64,000 nt of DNA from an uncultured Pseudomonadales bacterium (GCA_958296405.1 OY282519.1:1038132-1102131); one strand, 5' to 3'; counted from the stretch's first letter, positions 36,835-45,902 are shown. The notes: generated from the sequence alone by a model not told the origin. Made by a program: numbers and translations.

Positions 36835-36960
36835 CGCGCCCAATAGTTCAGGTTGAGCCGAGCGATAGGCAACGCCGGTGGCGAATCTTACTACGCGCCC
36901 CTTTGAGGATGCCCCCGCGCGGCTAGGCCCTGCCCGTGGGCCGCCTATGCGGAAGCCCAA

Positions 36961-38184
36961 CTAAGACGCCGCCAACTCCTCCCGGAAATCCGGGTGCGCG
37001 ATGGCGATGAGCGCCGCGCGGCGGGCGTCGGCGGTCTTGCCGGCCAACTGCGCGACGCCGAACTCGGTGACGACCAAGCCCACGTCCGTGCGGGAAGCCG
37101 TCACCATTTCCACCCGCGGCACGATGCGCGACACCGTGCCGCCGCGGGCGGTGGCGTTCATGGCCACGATGGAGCGTCCGCCGCGCGAGGCGCGGGCGCC
37201 ACGCATGAAGTCCACCGCGCCACCGACGCCGGAGAGCTGCCGCCCGCCGGCCATCTCGGCGTTCACTTGGCCGAACAGGTCCACCTGCACGGCCGAGTTG
37301 ATGGAAACGAATCGGTCAATGCGGCGAATGACATCGAAGTCGTGGGTGTAGTTCGCCCCGCGGAACACCACGTCCGGGCGCTCGGCAAGCCATTCATAGA
37401 GCGCTTCGCTGCCCAACGCCATGCCGGTGACGTGGCGCTTGGCGTCGATGGTCTTGGCGGTGCCGGTGACATTGCCGGCGGTCACGAGGGCCATGCCGCC
37501 GTCGTCGATCAAGCCGCCATGCAGCCCCAAGTCGTTCTTCGTGGTGAGCGCCTCAAGCACCGCGGCGGGGATGCCGCCGATGCCGGTCTGCACGCAGTCG
37601 CCATCCGCCACCAAACCGGCCACTAAGCCGCCAATGCGTCGTGCCGCGGCGTCGATGGCCGGCGGCGGCATCGGCGCCGGCCGCCGCTCAGACGCCAAGA
37701 TGTAATCCAAGCGCGCCGCGTCCACCGCCAAGCCGCCGGCTGGCAAGCACGCCGCCGATCGCACCTCCGCCACCACCACCTGCGCCGTCTCCAGCACGGC
37801 GGCGGCGAAGTCCACGTTCGGGCCGATGGCGTAGCTGCCATCCGTGCGCTCGCCAACGGCGATGAAGGCCACATCGAAACACGCTTCGCGCAGATGGTCG
37901 AAGGCGACGCGCATCTGCATCGGCACGAACTGCGCGCGGGAACCCTTGAGCGCCGGCGTCATGAAGAACGTGACCAGCTCCGCCGCGGCGTCGAGGGCGG
38001 TGAAGTCGAAGCCATTGACGCCCGGCAACGGGAACTGCGTGAAGGTGACGCCACGCGCGGCGTTTGGCTGTTGGCGCAGCATCTCCAACAGCGCCAGCGG
38101 CTCGTTGCTGCCGCCGCCCACCCACGCGTTCATGCCGGGGCGCAACAGCGCCGCCACCCCGCCGGGCGGCAGGGGCTGCGTCAC
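36961..38184 (-). CDS. acetyl-CoA hydrolase/transferase family (4-hydroxybutyrate CoA-transferase-like)
   Basis: This gene encodes 407 residues. Family blocks include VADGDCVQTGIGGIPAAVLEAL, DLGLHGGLIDDGGMALV, NYTHDFDVIRRIDRFVSINSAVQVDLFGQVNAE and GGRSIVAMNATARGG. These enzymes swap CoA between acyl groups through a glutamyl-CoA intermediate. In the motif that normally reads N-[ST]-A-x-E-V-D the Glu position is Gln here. The start is a GTG at 38184. It is followed on the same strand by the LLM oxidoreductase gene with a 50-base gap. The acyl substrate is not known. Confidence 0.85.
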   Translation of the reverse strand: MTQPLPPGGVAALLRPGMNAWVGGGSNEPLALLEMLRQQPNAARGVTFTQFPLPGVNGFDFTALDAAAELVTFFMTPALKGSRAQFVPMQMRVAFDHLREACFDVAFIAVGERTDGSYAIGPNVDFAAAVLETAQVVVAEVRSAACLPAGGLAVDAARLDYILASERRPAPMPPPAIDAAARRIGGLVAGLVADGDCVQTGIGGIPAAVLEALTTKNDLGLHGGLIDDGGMALVTAGNVTGTAKTIDAKRHVTGMALGSEALYEWLAERPDVVFRGANYTHDFDVIRRIDRFVSINSAVQVDLFGQVNAEMAGGRQLSGVGGAVDFMRGARASRGGRSIVAMNATARGGTVSRIVPRVEMVTASRTDVGLVVTEFGVAQLAGKTADARRAALIAIAHPDFREELAAS

Positions 38185-38236
38185 GAGCGCTGCGCCGTCG
38201 CGTGCCCGGCAAGGCTCGGCACGGCGCGTTGCCGGT

Positions 38237-39100
38237 TCAACCGCGCACTTGGCGCACGATGTCGGCGATGCTGTCCAGCAGCGGCAACACTTTGTCGCGC
38301 CCCTCGGAAGGCACCGCGAAAATCAGGTGGTCGAAGCCCTGTTCGATGCGCCCCTGGCACTGCTTCGCGTCCATCGGCGCCGCGAACAGCGCCAGCGCCA
38401 GGTCGTCCACCTTGCGGCCGCGCCCCGCCATCGCGTCGCTCAGCTGCTGCATGTTCCCGGAACCCATGCCGCCGATGGGCATCCAGCCATCGGCGTACTC
38501 CGCCACACGGTCGAACACCCACTTCGAGTTGGCGCCAATCCAGATGGGCGGCCCGCCTTCCTGCACTGGCTTGGGCCAAGACCAGATCGGGTCGAAATCC
38601 ACGAACTCGCCGTGGAACTCGGCCTCGTCCTCGCGCCAGATCTCACGCATCGCCAGCACTTTTTCGCGCACGATCTTCCAGCGGTTGCGATAGTCCGCGC
38701 CGTGGTTCTCCATCTCCTCGCGATTCCAGCCGGCGCCGATGCCGATGATGGCGCGGCCACCGGAGATCATGTCCAGCGAAGCGATTTCCTTCGCCAAGGT
38801 GATGGGGTCGCGCTCGATGACGAGGCAGATGCCGGTGCCCAGCGCGATGCGGTCCGTGGCTGCGGCGCAGGCGCCTAAGGCGACGAACGGGTCGTGGGAG
38901 CGCCAATACTGTCGCGGCAGTTCGCCGCCGCCGGGGAACGGCGTCTTGCGGCTGGTTGGAATGTGGGTGTGCTCCGGGAAAAACAGGCTGTCCAAGCCCC
39001 GCTCTTCCACGGCGCGAGCCATCTCGATGGGTTGGATGGCGTAGTCCGTCGGAAAGATCGATACGCCGAACTTCGCATTGTCGATGCCGCTGAAAGCCAC
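38237..39100 (-). CDS. LLM-class flavin/F420-dependent oxidoreductase
   Basis: This 287-residue TIM-barrel protein of the luciferase-like monooxygenase superfamily has KFGVSIFPTDYAIQPIEMARAVEERGLDSLFFPEHTHIP, IALGTGICLVIERDPITLAKEIASLDMISGGR and IGIGAGWNREEMENHG. These read like the F420-type subgroup, but FMN enzymes look similar. A GTG at 39100 with AAGGAG eight bases upstream is the best start; ATG is not available near it. Substrate unknown. It is divergent from the sulfatase gene. Confidence 0.86.
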   Translation of the reverse strand: MAFSGIDNAKFGVSIFPTDYAIQPIEMARAVEERGLDSLFFPEHTHIPTSRKTPFPGGGELPRQYWRSHDPFVALGACAAATDRIALGTGICLVIERDPITLAKEIASLDMISGGRAIIGIGAGWNREEMENHGADYRNRWKIVREKVLAMREIWREDEAEFHGEFVDFDPIWSWPKPVQEGGPPIWIGANSKWVFDRVAEYADGWMPIGGMGSGNMQQLSDAMAGRGRKVDDLALALFAAPMDAKQCQGRIEQGFDHLIFAVPSEGRDKVLPLLDSIADIVRQVRG

Positions 39101-39193
39101 GGTCTTGCTCCTTGCTTGTGGTTGCGCCTGCAAGGGATTGTACGTCGCCGGGCGCTGCGCCGGCCCGGCTTCGGCCTGCAGCGCGTGATGTAA

Positions 39194-39222
39194 ATGACAT
39201 CGCGGCGGCAGCCGACGATACT
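39194..39222 (+). promoter_or_regulatory. sigma-70 promoter of the sulfatase gene, leaderless layout
   Basis: ATGACA (39194-39199) and GATACT (39217-39222) are separated by 17 bp. The -10 ends six bases before the ATG at 39229, so the transcript should begin at or next to the start codon, and no Shine-Dalgarno site is present. Confidence 0.6.
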
Positions 39223-39228
39223 GCGCCC

Positions 39229-40950
39229 ATGAACACGGTTGCGAAAACGTTGTTGGCGCTGCTCATCCTGCTCGCCGTCGCCGCGAGTTGGGCTTGGGGC
39301 AACCGGCTGGATGTACTCATGTGGGCCTTGCCGAAGGTGAATGACCTGCTCGAACCCATTGCCCCGAACATCCCTACGGCGTGGGCAGCAGGGCCCGAGA
39401 CGGCCGCGGCGGCGGCGAACGAACGCCCGCCGAACATCATCCTCATCCTCGCCGACGACTTGGGCTACAACGACGTCTCCTTCACCAACGGCGGCGCCGG
39501 CGATGGCAGCGTGCAGACGCCCGCCATCGACGCCATCGCCCGCGAAGGGGTGACGTTCAGCCAAGGCTATGCCGCCAACGCGGTGTGCGCGCCATCCCGC
39601 GCATCCATCCTCACGGGGCGCTACTCCACCCGCTTTGGCTTCGAATTCACGCCGTTTTTCAGGATCGGCGCCACCATCTTCCAATGGATCGAAGACGAAA
39701 ATCCCTCGCCACTGCCTGTCCACATCGACCACGACGGCGTCGATGCCCTGCCAGACATGCGCACCATGGCGATGCCGGACGCAGAGCACACTGTGGCCGA
39801 AGCGCTCAAGGACGCCGGCTACTACACCGCCCACATCGGCAAATGGCACTTAGGCGCGGCGCCGGGAACCCGGCCAGAGGATCAAGGCTTCGACGACAGC
39901 CTCTACATGACGGGCATGTTGTACCTGCCGGAAGATGATCCTCGCGTGGTGAACGCCAAGCGCGAGGAAGACGGCATCGAGCGCATGGTGTGGACGAACG
40001 CCCGCTATGCCGCCCAATTCAACGGCGGGCCGCTGTTCGCGCCCGACGGCTATCTGACGGACTACTACACCGACGAAGCGCTGAAAGTGATCGAGGCCAA
40101 CCGCAACCGGCCATTCTTCCTGTATCTCGCGCATTGGGGCATCCACAACCCGCTGCAAGCGCTGCGGTCAGACTACGACGCCTTCCCGCACATCGAGCAC
40201 CACGCGCTGCGCGTGTACGCCGGCATGATCCGTTCGATGGACCGCAGCGTGCGGCGCATCCAAGAGACCTTGGCGGAACTCGGCTTGGCGGAGAACACCT
40301 TGATTGCGTTCACGAGCGACAACGGCGGCGCCGGCTACATTGCGCTGCTGGATGTGAATGCGCCTTATCGGGGCTGGAAGCTCACGCACTTCGAGGGCGG
40401 CCTGCATGTGCCGTTCGCCGCCAGTTGGCCGGCAAGGATTCCGGCCGGCACGACGGTGACGGAACCCGTCCACCACTTTGATCTCTTTTCCACGTTCGTC
40501 GCCGCCGGCGGCGGCGCGCTGCCGGAAGACCGCACCATCGACGGCGTGAATCTGCTGCCCTATGCCACCGGCGAGGCGGATGGCGCACCGCACGAAACAC
40601 TCGTTTGGCGCCAAGGCCACCACCAAACCATCCTGCACCAAAATTGGAAGCTGATCCGGGCCAAAGAGCCCTCAGCCAGGGAGCGCGAGGTCCCCAACCC
40701 CTCGCAAGAAAGAGCCTTAGCCGAGGAGCGCGTCTGGCTGTTCGACTTGGCGAACGATCCGACGGAGCGCCGCAACGTGGCGGAGCAGCAGCCAGAGCGC
40801 GTCGCCGCCCTGCAGGCGTTGCTCGCCGAGCACAACGCGCAGCAGGCCGAGCCGATGTGGCCGAGCGTCGTCAACGGGCCGCAGCTCATCGACAAGCACG
40901 GCGGCGCGGCATACGTTCCCGGCGACGAGTACATCTACTGGCCGAATTGA
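39229..40950 (+). CDS. type I sulfatase (arylsulfatase family)
   Basis: This gene encodes 573 residues. The formylglycine motif C120-A-P-S-R-A-S-I-L-T-G-R is intact, with metal-binding LILADDLGYNDVSF, the HIGKWHLG block and TSDNGGAG. An N-terminal hydrophobic segment (residues 5-22) exports or anchors it in the periplasm. It removes sulfate esters from an unknown substrate, plausibly a polysaccharide or steroid. Activation needs a formylglycine-generating or anSME enzyme not seen here. The frame could extend upstream, but the ATG at 39229 is set by the promoter and signal sequence. Confidence 0.92.
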   Translation: MNTVAKTLLALLILLAVAASWAWGNRLDVLMWALPKVNDLLEPIAPNIPTAWAAGPETAAAAANERPPNIILILADDLGYNDVSFTNGGAGDGSVQTPAIDAIAREGVTFSQGYAANAVCAPSRASILTGRYSTRFGFEFTPFFRIGATIFQWIEDENPSPLPVHIDHDGVDALPDMRTMAMPDAEHTVAEALKDAGYYTAHIGKWHLGAAPGTRPEDQGFDDSLYMTGMLYLPEDDPRVVNAKREEDGIERMVWTNARYAAQFNGGPLFAPDGYLTDYYTDEALKVIEANRNRPFFLYLAHWGIHNPLQALRSDYDAFPHIEHHALRVYAGMIRSMDRSVRRIQETLAELGLAENTLIAFTSDNGGAGYIALLDVNAPYRGWKLTHFEGGLHVPFAASWPARIPAGTTVTEPVHHFDLFSTFVAAGGGALPEDRTIDGVNLLPYATGEADGAPHETLVWRQGHHQTILHQNWKLIRAKEPSAREREVPNPSQERALAEERVWLFDLANDPTERRNVAEQQPERVAALQALLAEHNAQQAEPMWPSVVNGPQLIDKHGGAAYVPGDEYIYWPN

Positions 40951-41016
40951 GCCGCATCGCAGGTCTCCCGGCACTCATCGCCGCTGCCCCGCCCGGCCAG
41001 CACGACACCACTTCGC

Positions 41017-41367
41017 CTACAGCAGCGCTTCGATGTTCGTTTCCGGACGGGCGATGACGGCGCGGCCGCCGCGGGTGGCGATGGGGCGCTGCATGAGGCG
41101 CGGGTGCTTGGCGATCAAGCTGGCCACCGCCGGCGCCTTGGTGTAGTCCTCGGCGTTCAGCCCTAACTCGGCGAAGTGCTTGTCGCGCCGGATGAGGGCC
41201 CCCGGCGCCGCATCGAGCATCGCCAAGATGCGCAACACCCCAGCCTCGTCAAGCGGCGTTTTCAGGTATTCAATGACATCGAACTCGACGCCACGCTCGC
41301 GCAGTATTTTCACTGCGCCGCGCGATTTGCCTCAGCCGGGGTTGTGATAGAGAACGAGGCGTTCCAT
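41017..41367 (-). CDS. ArsC/YffB-like reductase, predicted selenoprotein (UGA = Sec)
   Basis: Read through an in-frame UGA at 41332-41334, this is a complete 116-residue ArsC-family protein. It begins MERLVLYHNPG-U-GKSRGAV, so selenocysteine replaces the catalytic Cys of the N-P-x-C-x-K-S-R-G motif. The rest (VIEYLKTPLDEAGVLRIL, LMQRPIATRGGRAVIARP) is intact, including the conserved Arg of the R-P-I element. The ATG at 41367 has GGAG seven bases upstream and a TATAAT box before that. A 7-bp hairpin follows the UGA at SECIS spacing. The alternative is a mutated gene, or a shorter product from GTG 41313. Such proteins reduce arsenate or an unknown substrate with glutathione/glutaredoxin. Confidence 0.82.
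41299..41318 (-). promoter_or_regulatory. bacterial SECIS-like hairpin
   Basis: On the coding strand GCGCAGT pairs perfectly with ACTGCGC around the 6-base loop GAAAAT, whose first base is G. The loop starts 20 bases after the UGA. A lower stem can form beyond a small internal loop. Size, loop base and distance fit what is known of bacterial SECIS elements. Confidence 0.7.
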
Positions 41368-41395
41368 TTGTCGGCTCCAACTTGGGCTCGCTGCG

Positions 41396-41401
41396 ATTAT
41401 A
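41396..41401 (-). promoter_or_regulatory. consensus -10 box for the selenoprotein gene
   Basis: A perfect TATAAT on the minus strand gives a leader of roughly 20-25 bases before the ATG at 41367. No strong -35 is visible. Confidence 0.5.
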
Positions 41402-41592
41402 GTGCCGGCGTCTGCAAACCCCGCAACGCCGGCCGTTTTGAGGCAGGTCGGCGTCAGTCGCCGCACTTTGCGCCGAAGTCCCCGACTGCGCCGCAGGCGC
41501 CCGGTTCAGAGTCAGATGTGGTGAACCGATTCACTCCCTTGAAGGCATGCGTCGGTGGACATAGCCTTTGCTGGCGGCTTTGAGGAGGCTCT

Positions 41593-43953
41593 ATGGGGAT
41601 TGGCGTGTTGTCGGGCTTGCGCGTCGTGGAGATGGCGCATCCACTCACCGAGTACGCGGGGCGCTTGTGGGCGGCCTGTGGTGCCGAGGTGTTCTTGGTG
41701 GAGCCACCGGAAGGGGCCGCCACGCGCCGTCGCCGCCCGCGGGTGCCGGGTGCCGGCGAGTCTCCACGCGGCGGCATCCCGTTTCTGGCGCGCAACGCCA
41801 ACAAGAAGAGCGTCGCCATCGACGCGGGCCAAGCCGCGGATGTCGCGCTGCTGCGCCGCCTCTGCGAGCGGGCGGATGTGGTGTTCGACGCCGACGGTGC
41901 GCCGTTCGGCGCGGTGGACGCCGCTGCTGCCGCCCGCGCCGTGGTGACCGTCACAGACCGCCTCGGCCTCGGCACCTCGTCCATCGTGAGCTTCGCGGCC
42001 AGCGGCGGCCTCGCATCGAGCGGCTGGCCGGAGCAGCCGCCGTGCAACGCGCCGTCATGGCTCGCACACGACGGTGCCGGCGCCTACGCGGCGGTGATGG
42101 GCATGATCGCGGTCATGGCGCGGCGCGGCGGCGTGCCCATTCGTTACGAGATTCCCCTCGAGGAGGCGGCCGTCGCCGCCATCACCCCTTGGACGCGGCT
42201 GTTGCACTCGCATGACATGCACGCCAACGGCCAAGGCACGGTCACGACGCGCTTAGGCCCCAACGGGTTTCCCATCCATAAGGCGAAGGACGGCTACGTG
42301 CGCATCGTGGCTGCGACCGGGCGGCAGTGGGAAGCGCTCTTGAACCTCTTGGGCCGGCCCGAGGAACTCGGTGGCCCTTGGCAGGACATGGCCTTTCGCG
42401 TGCAGAACGTCGATGCGCTGCGCATGATCTGCGACGGGCTGGTCGCGGGCCGCACCGTGGAGGAACTGTTCCACGGCGGCCAACAGATCGGCCTCACCAT
42501 CACGCCGGTGTACTCCCTGCAAGGCTTCCGGGCTGATCGCCATGTGCGCGCCAGGGAGATGCTGGTGCCGGTGGAAGACCCGGAGTTCGGCGGCATGGAG
42601 GTGGTGCGTCCGCCGTTCCTGTTGCAGCCCAGCGGGAACGATGTGCCGTTCGTGGCGGCGCCTGGCTTAGGCGAGCATCAGGAGTTGGCGCGCGCGGTGG
42701 CGGCAACCTCGGCGCCGTCGCTGCCGGCGCCGGAGCAGGGCTTCGACGTCGAGCAGCCGCTCAAAGGCTTGCGGATTCTTGAGCTGGGCGTTGGCGCGGT
42801 GGTGCCGGAGGCGGCCTCGATGCTGGCGCTCTTCGGCGCCGAGGTCATCAAGGTGGAGTCCGACGTGCATCTGGACTTCCTGCGTGGCGCCCACGGCGCC
42901 GAGGTCAGCGCGGACGAGAGCCCCCTCTTCAATCAATTGAACCTCGGTGTGCAGAGCTTCACCGTCGACCTGCGGACGCCCGAGGGCGTGGCGTTGCTGC
43001 AGCGGCTCGTGGCGCGCTGCGACGGTGTGATGGAGAACATGCGCGGCCCGGTGGTGGCGCGTTGGGGGATGGACTACGAATCCGTCCTAAGACTTAACGC
43101 CAACATCGTCTATCTGGGCAGCCAGGGGCTGGGCCGCGGCCCCTACGATGGCTTCCAAACATACGGCCCCAACTTGCAGGCCTTCTCTGGCGTCACGCAG
43201 CAGTGGGCGCATGCGGACGATCCGTTCCCCACCGGCGGCAGCCTGAATCATCCAGATCACATCGCCGGCAAGCAAGCGCTGCTGCCGTTCCTCGCGGCCC
43301 TCCATGCCGGCGGCGACGGGGGCTGCTTCGTGGACGCCACCCAAGTGGAGGGCGCGGCCTACCTCATTGGAGATCGTTTCCTTGCGCAGCACTACAGCGC
43401 GGAAGCGCTGCAGCCGTTGGGCAACCGCAGCTTGGACGTGGCGCCCCACGGCTGCTATCCGTGCCGATCCGAGGGCGAGGGCGACGATGCGGTGGAACGC
43501 TGGGTGGCCATCGCCGTGGAGGATGACGCGCAGTGGTCGCGCTTCGCCGCGCTGGTCAACGAAGGCTGGGCTGCCGATGCCGGCTACCGGGAGGTGGCTG
43601 GCCGCTTGGCGCGCGCCGCCGAACTGGACGAGCGCATTGCGGCTTGGACGGCGCCGCGGGCGGTGGCGGACGTGGAACGCGCCCTGCGCGCCGCGGCGGT
43701 TCCGGTTTCGCGGGTGGTCACCGGCGCCGACATGGCCGCCCAAGACACTGGCTTCTTCCCTGCGGTGGCGCATCCCGTCGCCGGCGTGCGCCGCTACACG
43801 GCAATGCCGGTGCTCGATGGCGCCGGCAAGCGCCCGGCGACCCGCCGCCCGCCGCTCCTTGGGGAACACACCGAGCGGGTGTTGTTGGACTTGCTTAAGC
43901 TCGATGGCGAGGCCGTGCAAGGGCTGGTGGCGCAAGGCGTGGTGGGCCACTGA
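41593..43953 (+). CDS. double-domain CoA-transferase family III (CaiB/BaiF)
   Basis: This 786-residue protein contains two consecutive CaiB-type domains. The first (1-370) starts GVLSGLRVVEMAHPLTEYAGRLWAACGAEVFLVEPPEG. The second (about 390-786) starts QPLKGLRILELGVGAVVPEAASMLALFGAEVIKVE and carries the region S-L-N-H-P-D-H-I-A-G with the catalytic Asp. The first domain lacks an obvious P-D-H and may be inactive. Family III enzymes move CoA between carboxylic acids; the substrate is unknown. Single-domain proteins of 400 residues normally dimerise as interlocked rings, so this is a covalent dimer. GAGGAGG precedes the ATG. Confidence 0.88.
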   Translation: MGIGVLSGLRVVEMAHPLTEYAGRLWAACGAEVFLVEPPEGAATRRRRPRVPGAGESPRGGIPFLARNANKKSVAIDAGQAADVALLRRLCERADVVFDADGAPFGAVDAAAAARAVVTVTDRLGLGTSSIVSFAASGGLASSGWPEQPPCNAPSWLAHDGAGAYAAVMGMIAVMARRGGVPIRYEIPLEEAAVAAITPWTRLLHSHDMHANGQGTVTTRLGPNGFPIHKAKDGYVRIVAATGRQWEALLNLLGRPEELGGPWQDMAFRVQNVDALRMICDGLVAGRTVEELFHGGQQIGLTITPVYSLQGFRADRHVRAREMLVPVEDPEFGGMEVVRPPFLLQPSGNDVPFVAAPGLGEHQELARAVAATSAPSLPAPEQGFDVEQPLKGLRILELGVGAVVPEAASMLALFGAEVIKVESDVHLDFLRGAHGAEVSADESPLFNQLNLGVQSFTVDLRTPEGVALLQRLVARCDGVMENMRGPVVARWGMDYESVLRLNANIVYLGSQGLGRGPYDGFQTYGPNLQAFSGVTQQWAHADDPFPTGGSLNHPDHIAGKQALLPFLAALHAGGDGGCFVDATQVEGAAYLIGDRFLAQHYSAEALQPLGNRSLDVAPHGCYPCRSEGEGDDAVERWVAIAVEDDAQWSRFAALVNEGWAADAGYREVAGRLARAAELDERIAAWTAPRAVADVERALRAAAVPVSRVVTGADMAAQDTGFFPAVAHPVAGVRRYTAMPVLDGAGKRPATRRPPLLGEHTERVLLDLLKLDGEAVQGLVAQGVVGH

Positions 43954-44276
43954 CGCTGAGGCTGCGCGCCATCTTGGCGGTGCCGCCATGAACCGCCACC
44001 GCAGGGGCGGCGCAGCCCCGGGTTCTGCGCATGGCGCGGAACTGCATGGGTTCCCACCCCGCAAGGCGAGCGACAGGCAGACGCCTTGGGCGGGCTGTGG
44101 CGGTGAGGAGCAGCCGCGGGCCGCTGACGGGACCGCGTTCCTGCGCCGCGGTGAGGGCATCCAGCCGTCGCCGCCAGTTCTCCGTCTGTCGCTCCAGTTC
44201 CAACAGGCCGATGCTGGCGAAGCCGCGTGCCGCTTCGAGGCGCTCCACCAGTGACGACAGCGCCGTGGCGTCAGGA
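43954..44276. other. 323-bp gap with gene-like remnant on the minus strand
   Basis: No complete gene is seen. On the minus strand a frame from about 44262 to 43960 reads LVERLEAARGFASIGLLELE, then RQTENWRRRLDAL. This looks like protein but belongs to no family I recognise, and it has no start or ribosome site. It may be a dispersed repeat or decayed gene. Confidence 0.35.
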
Positions 44277-45902
44277 GTGACGCCCAAAGGCAACCCGGCT
44301 GGGTGGGCGGCGTGGCTCAGCGCCATGCTCGCGCTCGGTGCTTGGGGCCATGCTGCTGCCGCGTCGCAAATCGCGTTTGAGCGGCAAGACATTGCCTTGG
44401 GCGGCAACCTCGGCCAAGTGGTGCTGACAGGTTTCCTGCTCGGCGGAGCCGGCCAGGACATCGCCATCATCGACGCGCTTGAAGAGGGCGGGCGGAGCTT
44501 GCGCGTCTTCGCGTCTGCGGATGGGCAGTGGGCACTGGCCATTGAAGCCCGCCTGCCGGCGGGGGCGTTGTTCGTCGATGTGCTCAACATCGCCGGGCGC
44601 GAACGCCTGATCGTCCACCACGACGGGCGCGTGAGCTGGTTCGACCCTGAATCGGGTGCCATGCGGCCCTTGGCTAGCGTCCCCGTGGCATACGCGCAGA
44701 TGGCCAGTCGGGAACTCTTCCATCTCGATGTGAGCCGAGACTTGAACGGCGATGGCCGTGAAGACCTCGCAATGCCCCAAGGCGATGCATTCCAAGTGCT
44801 TCTGCAGAGGAGCGACGGCGAGTTCTCTGCGCCGGTTGCGATTGGGCCGTCGCCGGGCGTGGGCCGCCTTTACGAACTGGACGGCTATCGGCTAGACCCG
44901 TGGGCGTTGGGGCGCGTCCACCAGCTGGATTACAACCTCGATGGGCGCACGGACCTCGTCTATTGGAACGGGGAGCGCTTCGCAGCGCATTTGCAGGAGG
45001 CCAGTGGGGACTTCGCCGCCGAGCCAGGGCATTTCTCGGTGTCCGCCGTGTTCGACTCTGATGAGCTGACATGGCTCGCCCAAGGCACATGGGACTTTTC
45101 GGACGGCACCGCTTTGCGTGGCCGGGTGCTGCACTCCCTCGACGACGTGGACGGCGACGGCATTGGCGACCTCGCCGTCATCCGCATCGACGGCGACAGC
45201 CTGTTCGACAAACACACCGCGTACGAGGTGCGGTTCGGGGCGCGGGGCGCCGAGGGCGTCGTCGTCTTTGGCCAAGCGCCGGACGCCGTGGTGCCCTCGG
45301 ATGGCATGCAGCTTGGCATGACCAAGCACGACATCGATGGCGACGGCGGCATAGACCTGATGTTCACCAATTTCGACCCGAGCTTTTGGAAGGCCGTGGG
45401 CAAGATCATCGGCGGCCTGCTCATGGGCGGCGTCTCCTTCGATGTGGAGATCTATCGCTTGGCCGGGCGCACCTGGCCGGAAGCGCCGGACGCGCGCTTC
45501 AAGGTGCGGGCTAAGAGCCCATCCGGCGAGCCGCCGGGCGGCTTGGCCACGGCGCTGCGCTCCCGCGCCAAGGGCGAGCCGAGCCATCCGCGCCCGCCGT
45601 ATCCGAGCGTCCTCTTGGGCGACGTGACCGGCGATGGCCGCGCCGAGCTCCTGATGCAACGCGGACGGGAGGCCCTGCATGTGTTCGAGGGCACGGATTC
45701 GCCCGGCCATTTCCGCGACAAGCCGCACAAGGTGCCGGTGGCGATGCCAGCCGACCACGAGTTCACTTGGCTTGCGGACTTGGATGCCGACGGCAAGCAG
45801 GATGTGCTGATGCACCATGTCGCCCGCCCGCCGGCAGCGGACGAAGACGAAGACGACGCTGGCGTGGCCGCGAACCAAGTGACGATTCTGCTGTCTCGCT
45901 GA
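44277..45902 (+). CDS. exported FG-GAP/VCBS repeat protein
   Basis: This gene encodes 541 residues. I take the GTG at 44277 as start because a signal peptide follows (GWAAWLSAMLALGAWGHAAAA, cleavage near residue 27); an ATG at 44322 is an alternative. Six calcium-loop FG-GAP motifs are spread through the protein: DLNGDGREDL, YNLDGRTDL, DVDGDGIGDL, DIDGDGGIDL, DVTGDGRAEL and DLDADGKQDVL, near residues 155, 220, 290, 352, 448 and 501. This predicts a secreted beta-propeller that binds Ca2+ and possibly carbohydrate or protein. Its role is unknown. The PhyH gene follows after 73 bases. Confidence 0.82.
   Translation: MTPKGNPAGWAAWLSAMLALGAWGHAAAASQIAFERQDIALGGNLGQVVLTGFLLGGAGQDIAIIDALEEGGRSLRVFASADGQWALAIEARLPAGALFVDVLNIAGRERLIVHHDGRVSWFDPESGAMRPLASVPVAYAQMASRELFHLDVSRDLNGDGREDLAMPQGDAFQVLLQRSDGEFSAPVAIGPSPGVGRLYELDGYRLDPWALGRVHQLDYNLDGRTDLVYWNGERFAAHLQEASGDFAAEPGHFSVSAVFDSDELTWLAQGTWDFSDGTALRGRVLHSLDDVDGDGIGDLAVIRIDGDSLFDKHTAYEVRFGARGAEGVVVFGQAPDAVVPSDGMQLGMTKHDIDGDGGIDLMFTNFDPSFWKAVGKIIGGLLMGGVSFDVEIYRLAGRTWPEAPDARFKVRAKSPSGEPPGGLATALRSRAKGEPSHPRPPYPSVLLGDVTGDGRAELLMQRGREALHVFEGTDSPGHFRDKPHKVPVAMPADHEFTWLADLDADGKQDVLMHHVARPPAADEDEDDAGVAANQVTILLSR

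Noticed and set aside
43087-44160. 357-codon minus-strand frame overlapping the CaiB gene
   Set aside because: Most of it lies antisense to a well-supported CoA-transferase; only the part past 43954 is listed, as an unexplained remnant.
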